Shown in pieces: positions 1 through 8,346 of a stretch of 64,000 nucleotides of DNA (position 1 is the stretch's first letter; each line of letters begins with the position of its first letter). Position numbers and translations under genes: made by a program. Source of the DNA: Thiohalocapsa sp. PB-PSB1. Its GTDB lineage: Bacteria; Pseudomonadota; Gammaproteobacteria; Chromatiales; Chromatiaceae. The notes beneath the pieces were generated by a model. That model ran no database searches. It was not told where the DNA came from and saw only the letters and a program-made list of their open reading frames with translations. Location of the stretch: assembly GCA_016745215.1 (NCBI GenBank), contig CP050890.1, positions 5,704,001-5,768,000 on the forward strand, read 5' to 3'.

Positions 1-1769
1 AAGCCGCGCAAAAAGCGCATGACGTGGCCGCCGAATTACTGGATATTTATGCCCGCCGCGCTGCCCGCCAAGGCATCGCGTTTCCGGATCCCGGCGCCGA
101 CTACAATGCCTTTGCCGATGCCTTCGAATTCGAGGAAACGCCGGATCAGCAGCGCGCGATCGAGGCCATCCTCGCCGACATGGCCAATCCTAAACCGATG
201 GACCGGGTGGTCTGCGGCGATGTCGGCTTCGGCAAGACCGAGGTGGCAATGCGCGCCGCCTTTGTCGCCATCACCGGCGGTCGTCAGGTTGCGGTGCTGG
301 TGCCGACCACCCTGTTGGCGCAGCAACATTATGAAAACCTGTCCGATCGCTTCGCCGACTGGCCGATCAAGGTCGAGAGCCTGTCTCGTTTTCGCAGCGC
401 CAAGGAAGTCAAGAGGATCGTCGAAGGGTTGGCCGACGGCACGGTGGATATCGTGGTCGGCACGCATAAATTATTACAGCCGTCGATCCGCTTTAAAAAT
501 CTGGGCTTGGCCGTGATCGACGAGGAGCACCGCTTTGGCGTTCGCCACAAGGAGCAGCTGAAGAATCTGCGCAGCGAGGTCGATGTGCTGACATTGACTG
601 CCACACCGATTCCGCGCACCCTGAATATGGCCATGTCCGGCATGCGCGATCTCTCCATTATTGCCACCCCGCCGGTGGAGCGCCACCCGATCAAGACCTT
701 TGTCTCGTCTTGGAACGACACCCTGATCCAGGAGGCCTGCCAACGCGAGATCAACCGCGGTGGGCAGATCTATTTTCTGCACAACGAGGTCGAGACCATC
801 GAGAATATGGCGCAAAAGCTCGAGGCGCTGGTGCCGAATGCGCGCGTCGACTATGCCCACGGCCAGATGCGCGAGCGCGACCTGGAACGGGTCATGCGCG
901 ACTTCTACCACCGCCGTTTCAACCTGCTGGTCTGCACCACCATTGTCGAGAGCGGTATCGATGTGCCGAGCGCCAACACCATCGTCATCAATCGCGCCGA
1001 CAAGCTCGGCCTGGCACAACTGCATCAGTTACGCGGGCGCGTCGGGCGTTCCCACCATCGCGCCTATGCCTATCTGATCACACCACCGCCAAAGGCGATG
1101 ACCGAGGACGCAAAAAAGCGCCTGGAAGCCATCGAATCTCTGGAAGACCTCGGTGCAGGCTTCACACTGGCAACGCATGATCTGGAAATCCGCGGCGCCG
1201 GCGAACTGCTCGGCCAGGAGCAATCCGGCCAGATCCACGAAGTCGGCTTCACCTTGTATATGGACTTGTTGGAACGCGCCGTGCAGGCGCTGAAATCCGG
1301 CCATACACCAGAAATCGATCGCCCGCTGGACCATGGCGCTGAGATCGATCTGGGTCTTCCTGCCCTGCTGCCGGACGATTATCTGCCCGACGTACACACC
1401 CGACTCATCACCTATAAACGCATTGCCAGCGCCGCGGATGCCGCCGAGTTGAAAGATCTGCAGGTGGAAATGATCGACCGCTTTGGCCTGCTGCCGGAGC
1501 CGGCCAAGAACCTGTTCGCGATCACCGGTCTCAAGCTCGAGGTTCAGCAGCTCGGCATCCGCAAAATCGAAGCTGGCCCCAAGGGTGGTCGTATCCTGTT
1601 TGGCACGCAGCCGAACATCGACCACATGCGCCTGATCAAATTGATTCAATCCCGACCCAAGGATTACAAGCTGGACCAAGCCGCCGGCGCATTGCGCTTC
1701 TCAATGGACATGACCGATCCGGCCAAACGCAATGCGCAGATCCAGACCATACTCGGGCAGTTGGTGTAA
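1..1769 (+). CDS. mfd: Transcription-repair coupling factor Mfd, C-terminal half (5' end outside window)
   Basis: Mfd is the ATP-driven DNA translocase that removes RNA polymerase stalled at lesions and recruits UvrA. The frame is already open at the left edge (codons readable from base 3) and gives about 588 residues, roughly half of the usual 1,150. Visible in order are the Walker A loop GDVGFGKTE, the DEEH box followed by RFGV, the TATPIPRTL motif, the helicase motifs ESGIDVPSANT and QLRGRVGRS, and a C-terminal regulatory (D7-like) domain ending at TAA. The UvrB-homology and RNA polymerase-interaction regions lie upstream of the window. The frame is intact with no odd features. The next gene is convergent, 163 bp away; the intergenic stretch 1770-1932 shows nothing I can name. 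Confidence 0.97.
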   Translation, partial: AAQKAHDVAAELLDIYARRAARQGIAFPDPGADYNAFADAFEFEETPDQQRAIEAILADMANPKPMDRVVCGDVGFGKTEVAMRAAFVAITGGRQVAVLVPTTLLAQQHYENLSDRFADWPIKVESLSRFRSAKEVKRIVEGLADGTVDIVVGTHKLLQPSIRFKNLGLAVIDEEHRFGVRHKEQLKNLRSEVDVLTLTATPIPRTLNMAMSGMRDLSIIATPPVERHPIKTFVSSWNDTLIQEACQREINRGGQIYFLHNEVETIENMAQKLEALVPNARVDYAHGQMRERDLERVMRDFYHRRFNLLVCTTIVESGIDVPSANTIVINRADKLGLAQLHQLRGRVGRSHHRAYAYLITPPPKAMTEDAKKRLEAIESLEDLGAGFTLATHDLEIRGAGELLGQEQSGQIHEVGFTLYMDLLERAVQALKSGHTPEIDRPLDHGAEIDLGLPALLPDDYLPDVHTRLITYKRIASAADAAELKDLQVEMIDRFGLLPEPAKNLFAITGLKLEVQQLGIRKIEAGPKGGRILFGTQPNIDHMRLIKLIQSRPKDYKLDQAAGALRFSMDMTDPAKRNAQIQTILGQLV

Positions 1770-1932
1770 TTGCCAATGGCCCAGCTGAAGCGGCGTCTTG
1801 CTTTGGGGTGAATCGTACGACTCAGTAGCGAAGGCTCCTGAAAGCGATATTTCGGCCGGGTTGGTCGCAGCAGCGCAGTTGCTACATGGTGTTTTACCGC
1901 TATTCTTTACCATCGCTCAACGCCCCCTGGAT

Positions 1933-3234
1933 TCAGAGTTGTCTCTTGCCTATCGCTGCTGCGTGCGATGCGAACCCTTCGTATTCTGCAAATCTGCGAG
2001 CGATATCGCTGATTTCCGGATACCCTTCCTTTGTTACATACCCGATTGAAGTCCTCTTCAGGAAATCGTATACCGTTACACAGGAAAACGATCGCGCGAA
2101 ACCTCCAGTAGGCAGAATCGCATTGACCCCTAGAGAAAAATTGCCGATGGTGATGGGCGAATAGGGACCAAGCAGCATCTCGCCGGCATTCTTGATCTTC
2201 GCTGCTGCCGCCATCGGTTCCTCCACGAGGACTTCCAGATGCTCAGGAGCAAACCGGTTCACGAATTCGATCGATTCTTCCAACGAGCTTGTTTTCACAA
2301 TCCCTCCGTACTGCGAAAGCACCGTCTTGCAGAATTCTTTTCGCTGATCTGGTAGTGCTTCGACCATATCAGGGATTTCTGCCATCACCCCATCCACTAT
2401 CTCTTGGCTATGGGTTACCAAAAGCGCGGCAGAATCCGGCCCATGTTCTGCTTCGATCAGTAGATCCAGCGCAGCGATCCTGGGGTCTGCTTTTTCATCG
2501 CATAGTATAATCGATTCGCTTGGGCCGGCCGGTGTCCCGGGATCTATTTCGCCAAACAATTTCCTTTTCGCGGCGGCCACATAACCGCTGCCGGGGCCAA
2601 GCGTCTTTACGACCTTGGGAACCGATTCCGTACCGAAGGCCATTGCCGCAATCGCTTGCGCTCCACCAACGCGGTAGATATCCTTGATGCCACAGATGTC
2701 CGCCGCAAACAAAGTCGCGGGGTCCAGGCTCCCATCCGAGCGTGGCGGGGTACAGACGATGATTTCCCTGACCCCAGCGATCACAGCCGGGGTTCCCAGC
2801 ATAAGCATGACCGAGGGAAACGACCCTTTGCCGCTTGGCACATACAATCCCACAGAGGTTATCGGGGTGATTTTCTCTCCTGCCATGATTCCCGGAGCCA
2901 CCTCCGTGAACCACATTTCCTTTGGCATTTGCTCTTTATGAAACTTACGGATGTTGCGCGCCGAGTATTCGATTACCTCCTTCACGCCTTCATCGAGGTT
3001 GTCCTTTGCCGCTTGAATTTCGGCTGCCGATACCTTTAAACCTCTATCTGATGTGTCAGCGCCGTCAAACTTACGCGTATAGTCAATAAGGGCCGGGTCG
3101 CCGCGTTTCTTGACATCGTCGATAATCGGCGAAACTGTTTCAAAAAGCTCGGAAATATCTGTTTCTGATCGACGCAGCACTTTTTTAATGCTTGCATCTG
3201 ACAACGCGGCCAAATCAAAGATGTTGATCTTCAT
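1933..3234 (-). CDS. Divergent histidinol dehydrogenase (HisD-family) paralogue
   Basis: A 433-residue member of the HisD family, zinc-dependent enzymes that oxidise an amino alcohol to an amino acid in two NAD steps. The open frame extends further upstream, but ATG at 3234 is preceded by a good GGAGGT and the protein from there has the normal family length. The catalytic Glu-His pair is kept (FAPEHLEV, E331/H332) and so is the C-terminal histidine (H424). Two of the four zinc ligands known from E. coli HisD appear changed: the Gln259 equivalent is E261 (EAEHGPDS) and the Asp360 equivalent is N365 (GNFSLG in place of GDY). The AGPSE loop also differs. It lies downstream of a HisC-like gene and a HAD/HisB-like gene, separated by repeat DNA. 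I infer a substrate other than histidinol, or a housekeeping copy elsewhere in the genome. A true but diverged HisD is the alternative. Confidence 0.85.
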   Translation of the reverse strand: MKINIFDLAALSDASIKKVLRRSETDISELFETVSPIIDDVKKRGDPALIDYTRKFDGADTSDRGLKVSAAEIQAAKDNLDEGVKEVIEYSARNIRKFHKEQMPKEMWFTEVAPGIMAGEKITPITSVGLYVPSGKGSFPSVMLMLGTPAVIAGVREIIVCTPPRSDGSLDPATLFAADICGIKDIYRVGGAQAIAAMAFGTESVPKVVKTLGPGSGYVAAAKRKLFGEIDPGTPAGPSESIILCDEKADPRIAALDLLIEAEHGPDSAALLVTHSQEIVDGVMAEIPDMVEALPDQRKEFCKTVLSQYGGIVKTSSLEESIEFVNRFAPEHLEVLVEEPMAAAAKIKNAGEMLLGPYSPITIGNFSLGVNAILPTGGFARSFSCVTVYDFLKRTSIGYVTKEGYPEISDIARRFAEYEGFASHAAAIGKRQL

Positions 3235-3531
3235 CTCTCTGTTACCTCCAGATCTGCTTGCAACACGTTCCAGCGTACGACGTGTATTGTAATAACGAGA
3301 ATTTAATGATGAGAATTTGCGCTGGATACTTTTCGCGCAAACAGCGTTCCTTTTGCGGACTGCCGAAGAGAAACCTACCAAGTTCATGCTGCTTGGGTGC
3401 TGCCTTCGTAAAATGTTCTTTTATTCCCCCTGGATCAAGTTTGATTCACCGTAGAGATACAGAGAACGCAGAGAGGAGGATGCATTCGCCTTGACCCCTC
3501 TGCACGCTCTGCGCCTCTACGGTCTATCCTT
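3235..3531. other. Intergenic stretch without recognisable gene
   Basis: This 297 bp stretch between the HisD-like gene and repeat copy A1 includes the ribosome site of the dehydrogenase. Around 3392-3440 a passage is loosely similar to one near 36755-36800: both contain a gggtgct segment, then aatgttc, then agtttgattca. Both therefore look like remains of the same dispersed sequence. I see no gene. Confidence 0.5.
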
Positions 3532-4148
3532 GGTGATGGTGCAGAAACAAGCTAAACAGGTTTTTGGCTTGGGTGTCGCCTGCCGACTCATTTGGTACCG
3601 CTATCGGCGTCGGTATCGGTATCGGCGTCGGTATCGAACCGACCAACCCATCCGCCAAGCTCCTCGCTGACCGCGTCGCCACGCTGTCCGAGCGTCGTGA
3701 GCATGGCCACAAGACGATCGAGCAGTGCCTTTTGCTTGCTGTTGTCGTCTGCGGACAACGCTTCGCACACCAGCGAGCACGTCCTGAATCGCAGCGCACT
3801 CCAGCGCCGAGCCTCGTGCGATTTCAAACGACCGGCGTCGATTCCCGCTCGTCGCTATGCCGTTACCCTCGGCAATGTTCAGCGCGATGGCCTGCGATGC
3901 GCGCCCATGATACGCACGGGCGTTGATTCTTCGCGTTACGCTGTCCTTTCACATGCTCGCAGTCGCGCTAGGCCCAGCCGACAGACTCGATGGCCGCACG
4001 CTAGACGTCGAGCTTCTCATGACCGAATGGCATAGGACGTTTTTTCTCTCGATTCCGATTCCGATTCTGATTCCGATAGTGGCCCCGACCCCGATTGCGC
4101 TCCGCCGATGTCTGGATAGCGTTATATAGGTTATTCAGGAACCGCTAC
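3532..4148 (-). repeat. Dispersed repeat family A, copy A1 (about 615 bp)
   Basis: Full-length copy, written here with the cctgtttagcttgtttctgc end on the left and the tagcggttcatgaataacc end on the right. It shares an ordered set of blocks with copies near 17.1, 23.1, 26.3, 33.9 and 36.9 kb: a GATACC/GACGCC hexamer run, a central segment starting gccaagctcctcgctgacc, a VNTR-like segment and a GAATCG run. It sits between the HisC-like and HisD-like genes and so interrupts what looks like an operon. Open frames through it differ between copies and are probably not coding. Confidence 0.85.
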
Positions 4149-4187
4149 TTGCATGCTTTGCAGACAATACCCGGTGAAGGCCGTACC

Positions 4188-4276
4188 CGGCAAACGTCAG
4201 GTTTCTCATGCCCTGATGTCGTGTCTTTTCGATTTTGATCCCGATCTCGATTAAGTCGCTCTAGGCGGGTTGCATT
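4188..4276 (+). repeat. Dispersed repeat C, copy 1 (about 90 bp)
   Basis: Begins caggtttctcatgccctgat and ends ctaggcgggttgc. A close copy lies at 36835-36924, and a piece in inverse orientation lies at 34471-34505. The last eight codons and the stop of the HisC-like gene fall inside this copy, so the repeat supplies the 3' end of that gene. Confidence 0.7.
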
Positions 4277-5336
4277 CATCGCCTATCATCCTGTCCAACA
4301 TCGCCATAAAATCTGTCATTATTTTGATAGGACCTATTCCGATTCTCATCGAGTCCGCGATCATCGGATGGCGCTGCGGCGCAACGAGTACACCTTGCTC
4401 ACGGAGACCCTTCACTATGCGGTCTCGATGTTTCATCCTTGCAAGCAGGAAATTTCCTGAACTTGGAAAAACGCATATGCCTTTTGCTCGCAAAGAGCTT
4501 TCGACAAGCGGCTTGGACCGCTCCATGACCTCTTCCACATAATGATGCATGTGTGCCGGATTTTTAAGATGCTCCGCCGCAGCAACCAATGCGAATGAGT
4601 TAACATCAAAAGGTTGTCTCAGCTTTTTCAGCTCGCTTACGATATCGGAATGACTGATCACATAGCCCAGCCGTAGACCCGCCAAACCAAAAGCCTTAGA
4701 AAAGCTCCTTAGGATAATCAAATTAGCGTAATCCGGCAATAATCCCGAAGCGGTTTCCCCGGAGTATTCAAAATACGCTTCATCCACGAGAACCGGCCGA
4801 TTTGGATGCGCTTGTAATATCTTCTCTATGTCGTCGAGTTGGACCCGCGTTCCGGTCGGGTTGTTGGGATTCACGATGACCAATAAGCGAACCCGGTCAC
4901 TGACGTTCTCCAAGTAGGCGTCAACATCAAATTCCATATCAGTGGTCAATGGCACTTCTTTGGCCTCTGCACCGAGTGTTGTCGCGATATGTGCGTACAT
5001 TGGAAATGTCGGAGCCGATGTCAGCACCGAATCGCCAGATCCCACAAAGGCACGCATAACAATTTGGATTGCATGATCCGATCCGTTGGTCAACAAGAGA
5101 TTGCGCTCTGGGACTGCTGTATATTGACTCAGCGATGAATAGAATGCCGTTTCGTTCGGATAGCTGGTGAAGCCAGTCGATGCGGCTAAGGATGAAAGCG
5201 CTTCCACCACATTATCCGGCGGCGTCACGAGTGCTTCGCTCAGGTCCAGGCGAACATATCTGGAGCGGTCTTTGCCGTTCCAGGGAAGTGGAAATTCTGT
5301 CGCGTCAGCGACATCAGGAAGCACTGAAACAGCCAT
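4251..5336 (-). CDS. HisC-type PLP aminotransferase (class I/II fold)
   Basis: A 361-residue pyridoxal-phosphate aminotransferase of the histidinol-phosphate aminotransferase type. Motifs in order: LTNGSDHAIQ for the cofactor phosphate, NPNNPTG, DEAYFEY, and SFSKAFGLAGLR with the Schiff-base lysine. The frame could start at a TTG at 5369, but ATG 5336 has a GAGGTGG ribosome site at good distance and matches family N termini. The stop of the upstream HAD/HisB-like gene is 42 bp before this ATG, so the two are surely co-transcribed. HisC in the canonical pathway transaminates imidazole-acetol phosphate. With its neighbours this suggests a keto-phosphate to amino-phosphate step. The extreme C terminus is encoded by repeat C. 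Related decarboxylases such as CobD are possible but less likely given the neighbours. Confidence 0.88.
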   Translation of the reverse strand: MAVSVLPDVADATEFPLPWNGKDRSRYVRLDLSEALVTPPDNVVEALSSLAASTGFTSYPNETAFYSSLSQYTAVPERNLLLTNGSDHAIQIVMRAFVGSGDSVLTSAPTFPMYAHIATTLGAEAKEVPLTTDMEFDVDAYLENVSDRVRLLVIVNPNNPTGTRVQLDDIEKILQAHPNRPVLVDEAYFEYSGETASGLLPDYANLIILRSFSKAFGLAGLRLGYVISHSDIVSELKKLRQPFDVNSFALVAAAEHLKNPAHMHHYVEEVMERSKPLVESSLRAKGICVFPSSGNFLLARMKHRDRIVKGLREQGVLVAPQRHPMIADSMRIGIGPIKIMTDFMAMLDRMIGDECNPPRAT

Positions 5337-5378
5337 CGGATAATCCACCTCATTTCGTATTGCCTGCAAGTGAAGACA

Positions 5379-7289
5379 TCAGGAAAGAGTCGCTTTGACA
5401 CCTGGCGGCACGCCTCGCCTGTAGGGATTGGGAGAGAACGCTTCCTTTATTGCCATGCCCAACCCATCGAAAATCATAGGCCATGCCGTATTTGCATCAA
5501 CCGCTTTTCGCAGATGGATCATGATACTGGCGCTCAACCCCCCTGACAGTCCGTCAATGAAGTCGTCCAAATCCTCTGATCTTACGGAATTGTTTACGTT
5601 TTGACCGATCAACAATTCGCGACGAAGAGCTGAATAGGACTGTCCGAATGGGACAAACGACCAGAACTTACGACCTTCTACGCTTACGCCTACACCAACG
5701 GCGTTATCCGAGAAATCGGAGGCAGAGTGGATATTACTTCCAGCGCCTTGGGCTCCAGTCAGGTTCATGCGTGCCATCAGCAATTCGAGCAAGGCGCGAC
5801 CGATTACCAGGGCGGCATCTTCAAAGACAACATGGGAAGAGGACAAGAAAGTGGCAGCGAATTTCAACTGCAAAGAAAAACCCGCAAGCTCGGCAAAACG
5901 ACTCAGTAGAGGAGCGATGCCATCCACGCTGATGGAGGAACCGACATCGAAAACGATGGAGTTTTCAGACTGTCGAGTGTAATCAACGCGCACATAGACA
6001 TCGCTTTCTGCTGTCGCACGGCTTACTTCACAAACATCAAGCCCGGTTCGGCGAATAGAGATATCACCCTCTTTGGTTGCGATGTCGCCGTCGACGGCAG
6101 GGGGGCACTCCGGAAAAGGGGTATATAGGCGTGACAAACTGATGCCAACAGAACGAAACACGCCTTCCCAAGTATGATGCGGATCTTCGACGCTGCATAC
6201 GCGCACGAGGAGCCGTGCCGAGAGCCCCGCCGCCAACCCTTCGAGCAGTTTGACAAGCGGCTGACCGTTATCGATCTGCTCGCAACGCAGCCCTAAGAAC
6301 CAGTCTAGAGAAACATCTCCGACTGCTTCCAGCTGCAGCGATCCGGTGGAAGTAGAATAATCGATCAAGACTTCTGCGCTACCATCGTCAATCATCCCCA
6401 AGCATGCTGAGGAGTCCGCTTTTCGCGGATGCGCGCTGATTGATTCAGCGAGAAGAACTCCTGCTTGGAAATAATCATCATTATTCCACGAAAAGTCTAT
6501 GGCCGAGCCTATACGCCAAGCGATATGCTCGATCATGTGACTGACGAATTCGTTCGGGGTGGCAATGTGCTTTTTTCTCACATCACCAAAATTTGCAATA
6601 GCGTTGTTCGTGGAAAAGGCCGTGTAGACCGCATCGGCATCTGTACCGGCAAGGGTCGCAAAATTTGCGCTTCCAGTGGCCACAGCCAGGGTGTGGTATC
6701 CAGAAGATTTGCCCGCTGAGATACCAATTAGAGAGTCCTCGATCACAGCGCAACGCTCTGGACTCAGGTCGAGCAGGGAAGCTGCGTGAAGATAAGTATC
6801 CGGTTCTGGTTTTTTGCGCAGATTGCCATGGTCATTACCGACAATGACATCGAAGTAGTCGCGCAACTTGCAGTTGCTGAGAATAATTTCTATCGCGTCC
6901 TTTGGATTATTCGAAACCAGCGCGCACTTTATACCTTTGGAATGCAAATCAGAGAGTAGTTGTGGAATCCCTTCATGAACCGGAAATGGCACCTGCAGGC
7001 GTAGGGAAACATACTGGTCACTCAGATCACTGGAAGATATTCCAGTTTTATTAGAGTACCCTCGAGAATCAAGGCGCGCAAAGATCTTCTGCCAGAATAC
7101 TGGCGGATCGAAAGCGAATATGGATTGAATGAATGCTGGATCAAGCTCGGCTGAAGAACTAAAATGTTCTTTGACCAGCTTTTCGGACGCGGACATTGCG
7201 AAACTCAGGGAGTCGATTAGAACGCCGTCCATATCCCAAAGCACCGCTTTGATGGAATCCGGAAGATAGAGACGATCGGCAATATTCAT
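5379..7289 (-). CDS. HAD phosphatase fused to two degraded imidazoleglycerol-phosphate dehydratase-like domains
   Basis: A 636-residue fusion. Residues 1-230 form a beta-phosphoglucomutase-type HAD domain with DMDGV (19-23), Ser126 in VSNN, KKPEP (159-163) and ED (184-185): a full hydrolase set. Residues about 245-390 follow the IGPD (HisB) pattern: SHMIEHIAW at 250 resembles the DHM-x-EQ-x-A box and HHTWE at 371-375 is an intact HHxxE, but the other HHxxE has become DYFQA. Residues about 415-620 repeat it: EVSRATAESD matches the IGPD start, HVVFED at 486 keeps His and Glu only, and NTAWP at 600 has lost the last box. E. coli HisB is also phosphatase plus IGPD, but with a different HAD type and one IGPD domain. 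ATG 7289 has AAGGG upstream. It is the first gene of the set with the HisC- and HisD-like genes. Whether the dehydratase part is active is open. Confidence 0.78.
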   Translation of the reverse strand: MNIADRLYLPDSIKAVLWDMDGVLIDSLSFAMSASEKLVKEHFSSSAELDPAFIQSIFAFDPPVFWQKIFARLDSRGYSNKTGISSSDLSDQYVSLRLQVPFPVHEGIPQLLSDLHSKGIKCALVSNNPKDAIEIILSNCKLRDYFDVIVGNDHGNLRKKPEPDTYLHAASLLDLSPERCAVIEDSLIGISAGKSSGYHTLAVATGSANFATLAGTDADAVYTAFSTNNAIANFGDVRKKHIATPNEFVSHMIEHIAWRIGSAIDFSWNNDDYFQAGVLLAESISAHPRKADSSACLGMIDDGSAEVLIDYSTSTGSLQLEAVGDVSLDWFLGLRCEQIDNGQPLVKLLEGLAAGLSARLLVRVCSVEDPHHTWEGVFRSVGISLSRLYTPFPECPPAVDGDIATKEGDISIRRTGLDVCEVSRATAESDVYVRVDYTRQSENSIVFDVGSSISVDGIAPLLSRFAELAGFSLQLKFAATFLSSSHVVFEDAALVIGRALLELLMARMNLTGAQGAGSNIHSASDFSDNAVGVGVSVEGRKFWSFVPFGQSYSALRRELLIGQNVNNSVRSEDLDDFIDGLSGGLSASIMIHLRKAVDANTAWPMIFDGLGMAIKEAFSPNPYRRGVPPGVKATLS

Positions 7290-7782
7290 TGGAAACCCTT
7301 AGGTCAGGAAAAACCAGCCGATGAAAGCGGTTTGGTTGTTAACATGAACAATCAGGATTCGCAGCTGTTACAGCAACGACCTTGGCAGCGGAAAACATTT
7401 GATTCTCGCACAAGAGCAAGCGTAATGGGAGAACCTCGGCCTGAGTTTGTTTCATCCCCATCCGATCGCAAGGCAGGATCAGGCAATTGATTCTCTCATG
7501 ATGAGACCAGGCAGGTCTGTACCTGAGGGTTCCCCACAAACCGGCCCTGGCATGTGGACGGTTTTCCCATGATCGATCCTTGTCCTGTAGCCGGCGCGTC
7601 GCCCGCAAGCGGACTCCTACAAGCCGCCGGGGACGGCTGATCTAGGAGCCCGCTTGCGGACGAATAGGCCGACGACGCCAGTCGTTCGGGGTGTCAAGGT
7701 CAGGGTGGGCAGAATGTGCGTCGAATACCGCCAGCGCTCGACATGACAAATGCGCCTGGATTTCCTCCCCGTCAATGCCAGC
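7290..7782. other. Gene-free region upstream of the HAD/IGPD-like gene, with a REP pair
   Basis: About 490 bp lie between the divergently read HAD/IGPD-like gene and the end of the ferritin-like gene. It must hold the promoter of the histidine-like operon, but I cannot point to clear -35/-10 boxes. Apart from the REP pair at 7598-7663 there is nothing I can name. A weak 89-codon frame at 7339-7608 has no recognisable motif. Confidence 0.5.
7598..7663. repeat. REP inverted pair
   Basis: Two nearly complementary arms, gtcgcccgcaagcggactcc (7598-7617) and ggagcccgcttgcggacga (7645-7663), around a GC-rich loop. This is the same REP sequence that forms the core of the tandem array at 34.5-36.1 kb. 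Confidence 0.8.
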
Positions 7783-8346
7783 TCAGCCCGGCATATGCGG
7801 CGGGTCCAGATCAGTCTGCTGGTCGCTGACTCTGGGGCGTTGTTGTGCGATCAGTTCGCGCAGTAAATTTCGATGCTCCTCCTCCTCGGCGCGCATCTTT
7901 TCGGCAAGTCTGCGCACCTCCGGATGGGTGGATTCGGCGGCGGTGCGAGCATAAAAGGCTTGGCCGCGGGTTTCGTTGTGCAATGCGAGTTCCAATGCCT
8001 GCAATGCGCTCATCTGATAATTGACATCCGCATCAAGGGAATGGCCAACATCCGAACCCTCGGGGAAATTCCATTTGAATTCCCAGGGCGCGATCTGTGG
8101 TAAAGCAATGCCGCTGGCGCGCTTGCCGATGCGCGCCGCATGTTCGTCGCTGAGACGCGCCAAGCGACGGAATAGGGTGGCGACCTCTTGATTGTGGTGA
8201 ACCTCCATGCTATCCGCCAATTGTTCGTAGCGTGCCGCGGATTCGTGTTCTAGTTCCAGCGCGTGGAGCAAAAATTCGCCGACGTCATCAATGCGCGCGC
8301 TCGCTGCTGCTGGTTCGCTCGGGTGATTGGCATTTGGATCGTTCAT
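7783..8346 (-). CDS. Ferritin-like/rubrerythrin-type diiron protein
   Basis: A 187-residue acidic protein with a two-part helical pattern. LLHALELEHESAARYEQLAD and later ALQALELALHNETRGQAFYA each supply Glu plus ExxH-like residues, and EEEEHRNLL closes the set, as in rubrerythrin-type ferritin-like domains that bind a diiron centre. No rubredoxin Cys motif is visible. Its ATG overlaps the stop of korB by four bases (ATGA), so it is translated with the 2-oxoacid:ferredoxin oxidoreductase. A role protecting that oxygen-sensitive enzyme is an inference from the coupling only. The exact substrate is unknown. Confidence 0.75.
   Translation of the reverse strand: MNDPNANHPSEPAAASARIDDVGEFLLHALELEHESAARYEQLADSMEVHHNQEVATLFRRLARLSDEHAARIGKRASGIALPQIAPWEFKWNFPEGSDVGHSLDADVNYQMSALQALELALHNETRGQAFYARTAAESTHPEVRRLAEKMRAEEEEHRNLLRELIAQQRPRVSDQQTDLDPPHMPG

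Noticed and set aside
3564..4129. Open frames in repeat A copies (also near 17.2, 23.4, 26.5 and 34.0 kb)
   Set aside because: The same repeat gives different frames and lengths in each copy, without ribosome sites or known motifs; the hexamer runs merely avoid stops.
7339..7608. 89-codon minus frame upstream of the HAD/IGPD-like gene
   Set aside because: Overlaps the REP pair, no ribosome site or motif.
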